From Flavobacteriaceae bacterium (lineage in GTDB: Bacteria; Bacteroidota; Bacteroidia; Flavobacteriales; Flavobacteriaceae): a DNA stretch of 7,550 bases. Both the position numbers and the translations under genes were made by a program. The notes under the pieces are model-generated. The model was not told the origin of the DNA. It saw only the letters and a list, made by a program, of their open reading frames with translations, and searched no databases. This document shows positions 6,237 through 7,550 of the stretch, in pieces. Position 1 is the stretch's first letter; the number at the start of each line of letters is the position of its first letter. The stretch spans positions 1 through 7,550 of the forward strand of contig DAOVTF010000087.1 of the NCBI GenBank assembly GCA_030633225.1. Reading direction: 5' to 3'.

Positions 6237-6656
6237 TTAAGGACTATTTGCTGTCTTTTCTTCTACATATTTCATTTTTTTTATCAACCAAACATGTGAA
6301 CCAAATAGCACCAATGCAATTATCATAATAATAGCACTCACGGTTATATCTCGATTAGCTCTGTGTTCAACCATTTTAATCTTAGCACTTTTCGCTTCAT
6401 CAAACATTTTTTGAATTGTTTTGTCATCAGGAATATAGGCTTGATCTTTTTGAGTTGATTTCAAGATATCCATTTTAAAATTTTCGAATGATGCCAAACT
6501 TGCCTGGTTACTATTCGAATAGATAGTTACAGCTAAGGGGTCACCCTTATCTATATATGATGACACTAAACTAGATAAGGTAATAAGGATAGTGATAACT
6601 GCGATTACACATATAACGACCGCATAAATTTGAATAATTTTTTGCTTTCTTTCCAT
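6237..6656 (-). CDS. Two-pass membrane protein of unknown function
   Basis: A 139-residue protein. It has a short basic start (MERKQKI), a first membrane segment at about 8-32, an extracytoplasmic region at about 35-103 with a predicted helix rich in Lys/Asp, and a second membrane segment at about 105-126 (TVSAIIMIIALVLFGSHVWL), followed by a charged tail (KKMKYVEEK). There are no catalytic motifs, and the single cysteine is within the first helix. I have an impression of similar uncharacterised proteins in Bacteroidota but cannot name a family. It has 295 bases of empty sequence upstream and a short remnant reading frame 7 bases downstream, so it was probably once the first gene of a small two-gene unit. 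No Shine-Dalgarno sequence is seen. Confidence 0.75.
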   Translation of the reverse strand: MERKQKIIQIYAVVICVIAVITILITLSSLVSSYIDKGDPLAVTIYSNSNQASLASFENFKMDILKSTQKDQAYIPDDKTIQKMFDEAKSAKIKMVEHRANRDITVSAIIMIIALVLFGSHVWLIKKMKYVEEKTANSP

Positions 6657-6951
6657 GATATGGATTTGTTAGTATTTTGATTTTTTCTTTCATTAATTGA
6701 AGATAATTTTTAATGAAATGGTTACTTTAGACAATGCTTACCTGCATTTGTGATATATCATGTTCTTATTAATTTTCTAACAAAAAAGATGTTTTTAAGA
6801 AACATGGAATGTACACATATAAAGATACAAAATAAATCTTATTTTGAAGAGGATAATTATAGTAATTTATTGATAACCACCTAAAGGTAAGTTCAATTTT
6901 TTAGAGCAATTCAATATACGTTGGATTGTCTTTTAATTGATTGTATTAGAT
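6657..6951. other. Gene-free spacer between the two-pass protein and the metallophosphoesterase
   Basis: I see no coding region here. It is AT-rich and contains a small hairpin, ATGTTT (6789-6794) and AAACAT (6800-6805) around a 5-base loop, and a short inverted repeat CATTAA/TTAATG nearer the start of the 139-residue gene. Neither has a T-tract convincing enough to call a terminator. The promoter of the 139-residue gene should lie here, but I find no full TAnnTTTG; the nearest is TATCTTTA near 6820. Confidence 0.5.
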
Positions 6952-7550
6952 TCATATAAACTTTTCTAAACTCGTAGGTCCTTCTAAAATTACTTTGATG
7001 ATTTCTTTTTCCTGTGTTTTATCGTTATAATGCTCATACCATTTTATTAAAGAAATTTCAAGATCTACAATTTCGATTCCAATTATAGAATGTGGATGCA
7101 CACAACTACCATCATTAAAATGTGGTATATCTCCCGGGTCTGGAAAACGAGGACGGTGGGTATGACCACAAATAATCATTTGATTATTATTTTTAACGAT
7201 CCATTTGTTTAATTTTTTTTCAACTTTTATTAATTCTGAATAATTTTTTGCCGGACTTGTAGGATCATTGATGCCAAACCATTTTTGCATATATTTCCAA
7301 AAATATCTAACAAAAAATCGATTAAATTTCCAATGCCTGTAATTCATATAATCGGCTTGATGTCCATGTATAGCAAATATATTTTTATCAGTACCTTCTA
7401 AATTTAATTTTAAACTTTCGTAATATTTTAGATTGAACAGTATATTTTTCTCGGCAATATTTTTTGGCAGAAAATATTTGAAAACAATTTTTTCTACAAA
7501 AATAGGATCTCTAAATTCCATGTCATGGTTGCCCCATAACAAGTATAATC
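6952..7550 (-). CDS. Calcineurin-like metallophosphoesterase (5' end outside window)
   Basis: About 199 C-terminal residues are present and the frame is open to the window edge. Three metal-ligand motifs of the calcineurin-like phosphoesterase superfamily are visible in order: GNHD (LYLLWGNHDMEF, at the very start), GHxxD-type AIHGHQAD in the middle, and ICGHTHRP near the C-terminal third, followed by FNDGSCVHP. The first two motifs (DxH and GDxxD) must lie upstream, outside the window. These enzymes use a two-metal centre to hydrolyse phosphomono- or diesters; the layout recalls UDP-2,3-diacylglucosamine hydrolase relatives, but the substrate cannot be deduced. The TTG at 7540-7542 lies inside the conserved strand before GNHD and is not a true start. 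The gene ends 295 bases before the next one, so it is probably a separate unit. Confidence 0.9.
   Translation of the reverse strand, partial: LYLLWGNHDMEFRDPIFVEKIVFKYFLPKNIAEKNILFNLKYYESLKLNLEGTDKNIFAIHGHQADYMNYRHWKFNRFFVRYFWKYMQKWFGINDPTSPAKNYSELIKVEKKLNKWIVKNNNQMIICGHTHRPRFPDPGDIPHFNDGSCVHPHSIIGIEIVDLEISLIKWYEHYNDKTQEKEIIKVILEGPTSLEKFI

Noticed and set aside
7540..7542. TTG as start of the metallophosphoesterase
   Set aside because: It lies within the conserved LYLLWGNHD strand and the frame stays open to the window edge, so the true start is outside the window.
1..7550. CRISPR array, tRNA/rRNA genes, transposase or insertion sequence ends
   Set aside because: No regularly spaced repeats, no cloverleaf or rRNA-like stretches, and no transposase-like coding sequence were seen on reading both strands.

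Overview
The window looks like chromosomal DNA from a member of the Bacteroidota, probably a flavobacterium-like lineage. The DNA is very A+T rich. The large outer-membrane receptor has a carboxypeptidase-regulatory-like domain between its signal peptide and its TonB plug, which is typical of this phylum. Start codons generally lack a Shine-Dalgarno sequence, and two exact matches to the Bacteroidota -7 promoter element (TAnnTTTG) occur in plausible places. All genes I can support are on the minus strand, so the window is described from high to low coordinates. This assignment rests on style and protein families, not on a marker gene.

Right part (7550 to about 6130): the 3' part of a calcineurin-like metallophosphoesterase whose start lies outside the window; a 295-base spacer with no gene; a 139-residue protein with two membrane segments and no known function; and, 7 bases after it, a 30-codon reading frame that looks like the cut-off beginning of a small membrane protein.

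Central part (6069 to 1838): a four-gene cluster that is the most interesting part of the window. In order: a small membrane-anchored His/Cys-containing protein ending in an RAPP motif; a 732-residue TonB-dependent receptor with His-bearing segments reminiscent of zinc/metal receptors; an FAD-dependent oxidoreductase of the sulfide:quinone oxidoreductase (SQR) superfamily that appears to lack one of the catalytic cysteines; and a NifX/NifB-domain protein carrying a His-rich insert. The receptor and oxidoreductase genes are separated by only 3 bases. A GC-rich palindrome between the small protein and the receptor could be a terminator/attenuator or an operator. My inference is that the cluster handles a metal ion (import, binding and associated redox chemistry), but the substrate cannot be read from sequence alone.

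Left part (1837 to 1): a short spacer with a 9-bp inverted repeat and a -7-like motif, followed by a long membrane-anchored protein with an FlgO/TolB-like domain and TPR repeats. It starts with a non-ATG codon (probably TTG) and runs off the left edge of the window.
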